NCBI GenBank assembly: GCA_033762315.1 | Contig: JANRLS010000063.1 | Coordinates: 35,506-99,505 of the forward strand | Source of the DNA: CAYLLN01 sp033762315 | Lineage (GTDB): Bacteria; Planctomycetota; Planctomycetia; Pirellulales; Pirellulaceae | Direction of reading: 5' to 3' | Length of the DNA stretch: 64,000 bases | In this document: positions 62,626 through 64,000 of the stretch, piece after piece | Numbering within the stretch: position 1 is the stretch's first letter | Layout of the letters: each line of letters opens with the position of its first letter | The notes under the pieces: generated by a model | What the model was told of the DNA's origin: nothing | What the model saw: only the letters and a program-made list of their open reading frames with translations | The model's database searches: none | Program-made: the position numbers and the translations under genes

Positions 62626-64000
62626 TCAGAGGGCGCTGGTCGGAATATGGGTCGGGCCCTCGGCCGGTGCGTGGGCCTTGAGGGCCGCGAATAGCTCCTC
62701 GGGCCAGATCGGCTTGGTGATATAGCCGTCCATGCCGGCGTCGAGGCAGCGCTCTTTGTACCCCTGCACGGCATGCGCGGTCATGGCGATGATGGGGGTG
62801 TGCTCGCCGGTTCCCGATTCTTTGCGGCGAATGGCGCGGGCCGCTTCCATGCCATCCATTTCGGGCATCTCAACGTCCATCAGGACGATGTCAAACTCCC
62901 CCTGATCCAGCAGAGTGAGCGCTTCGCGGCCGTTTTCGGCGGTGGTCACCTGGTGGCCGCCAATTTCCAAAAAGCCGACCGCCACCTCGCGGTTCACCTC
63001 GCCATCCTCGGCCAGCAGAATACGTAGCGGTCGGCAGCTTTCGAGCGACAGCCGCGGGGTGTTGCTGCTCGTCGCGGCATCCGCTGGGGTCAGCGCGGTA
63101 ATCAATGCCTGCTGCAATTGGGAGTGTTTGGCCGGTTTGGCCAGCCATTGGACCTGCTGGCCGGCATCGCCGTCGGTATCATCGGCGTGGGCAGCGAGTC
63201 CAGCCAGCATCAAGATGCGGCAATCGCCATGAGAGGGAAGGCGGCGAATCTCGGCCGCCAGGGCTGGCCCCATGTCGGCATCGACAATCGCGGCGTCGAA
63301 TGATTCGCCCCGCTCCGAGGCCAGGCGGCACGCATGGAGCGCGGAATCGACTTCGGCGGCCAGCGTGGCAGTCATGCCGCACGACGCCAAAAAATCGGCC
63401 AGCGCTGCCCGCTGGGCGGGGTTGTCGTCCACGACCAGCGCCGCAAGGCCGCGCAAGGGCTCCGGGTAGGCCGGCGGCGCAATCGGCTCGGCCAGCTCGA
63501 AAACGCCGGTGAAATGGAACGTACTGCCGACTCCCGGCTCGCTTTCGACCCAGATGCGGCCCCCCATCAGCTCGGCCAGTTGCGACGAAATGGCGAGGCC
63601 CAGCCCGGTGCCGCCGTATTGCCGCGTCGTCGAGCTATCGGCCTGGCGGAACGACTCGAAAATGCATCCCTGCTTATCGACGGGAATGCCGATCCCCGTG
63701 TCGCGGACCGCGAAGTGCAGCGTCGCCGCCGTGGGGGTCGCGGCTTCGAGCGACACGAGTACTTCGATTTCGCCTTGCGTGGTGAATTTCACCGCGTTGC
63801 CGACCAGGTTGATCAGCACTTGCCGCAGCCGGCCCGGATCGCCGCGCAACCGCCAGGGAACATCGGGCCGAACGCGATGAATCAGCTCCAGCCCCTTTTT
63901 CCAGGCGTCTTGAGCCCGCACTTGCAGGGCATCGCCAACGACATCGCGGACATCGAGATCGAGATTCTCGAGTTCCATTTTGCCGGCCTCGATCTTGGAA
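62626..64000 (-). CDS. Hybrid sensor histidine kinase, C-terminal part (5' end outside window)
   Basis: The frame continues past 64000 into SKIEAGKMELEN, the end of a HisKA helix. The visible ~458 residues hold the HATPase domain (NAVKF, DTGIGIP, YGGTGLGLAI), a first receiver with a reduced acidic pocket (VVDDNPAQ, IVDADM), and a second canonical receiver (LLAEDGEVN, LMDVEMPEMDG, with TAHA and K in ITKPI). The sensory region and phosphoacceptor His are outside the window. It converges on the PhcB-like gene; a kinase (PhcS) likewise partners PhcB in Ralstonia. Confidence 0.9.
   Translation of the reverse strand, partial: SKIEAGKMELENLDLDVRDVVGDALQVRAQDAWKKGLELIHRVRPDVPWRLRGDPGRLRQVLINLVGNAVKFTTQGEIEVLVSLEAATPTAATLHFAVRDTGIGIPVDKQGCIFESFRQADSSTTRQYGGTGLGLAISSQLAELMGGRIWVESEPGVGSTFHFTGVFELAEPIAPPAYPEPLRGLAALVVDDNPAQRAALADFLASCGMTATLAAEVDSALHACRLASERGESFDAAIVDADMGPALAAEIRRLPSHGDCRILMLAGLAAHADDTDGDAGQQVQWLAKPAKHSQLQQALITALTPADAATSSNTPRLSLESCRPLRILLAEDGEVNREVAVGFLEIGGHQVTTAENGREALTLLDQGEFDIVLMDVEMPEMDGMEAARAIRRKESGTGEHTPIIAMTAHAVQGYKERCLDAGMDGYITKPIWPEELFAALKAHAPAEGPTHIPTSAL

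Noticed and set aside
1..64000. CRISPR arrays, rRNA, tRNA, prophage or insertion sequences
   Set aside because: No regularly spaced repeats of 25-40 bases, no cloverleaf with CCA-adjacent TTCGA arm, and no transposase, integrase or phage structural motifs were seen.

Overview
The window reads as a piece of a GC-rich planctomycete chromosome, most likely from the Pirellulales. The evidence is family content and intergenic repeats rather than a marker gene: no rRNA or tRNA was found. Typical planctomycete content includes a DUF1080 secreted protein, DUF1570-like metallopeptidases, GYF_2 and zinc-ribbon membrane proteins, an OleD-like reductase, a Trx/PDZ secreted protein and many signal-peptide proteins of unknown role. 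Short intergenic palindromes and TTTCGGATTTCG-type repeats are also present. Genes are dense, many starts are GTG, and tightly spaced genes often overlap as ATGA.

Layout. 1-4188: the end of a TPP-dependent enzyme, a Gfo/Idh/MocA oxidoreductase and a PotABC-type ABC importer, with a repeat inserted between the two permease genes. 4273-9713: a DUF1080 protein, a MoaD-like carrier directly abutting an aldehyde:ferredoxin oxidoreductase (tungsten/molybdopterin enzyme), a CNNM/CorC transporter and a molybdopterin-dinucleotide-binding protein. 9938-24758: signalling (FHA-EAL), Mn/Fe superoxide dismutase, LysM, Trx/heme/PDZ, SGNH, LCCL and helix-hairpin-helix proteins, and two membrane proteins that share a C-terminal domain. 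A roughly 1 kb stretch (14376-15396) holds no convincing gene.

24871-29370: OleD-like reductase, ketosynthase and acyl carrier protein (a small lipid or polyketide-type cassette), then gamma-glutamyltransferase. 29430-41430: a DUF1570-like protein, AbgT and ThrE-type exporter on the plus strand. These face a minus-strand run of porin, SLC13/RCK transporter, AbgT, M20 peptidase and baeRF3 protein that looks like one nutrient-uptake unit. 41591-53747: housekeeping genes (dnaE, coaB, copA, cinA), a Uma2 protein, a class V aminotransferase, two CD225 proteins and an ATPase.

53982-57224: an HDOD protein followed by a visibly less GC-rich two-gene island (55090-57224). It encodes an ABC/RecF-type ATPase and an HNH nuclease, resembling the PtuA/PtuB pair of the Septu anti-phage system. 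57413-61256: a sigma-54 activator with FHA and GAF domains, translationally coupled to an SDR and a second Gfo/Idh/MocA enzyme. 61595-64000: a PhcB-like SAM methyltransferase facing the 3' end of a hybrid histidine kinase, reminiscent of a fatty-acid-ester quorum-sensing module.
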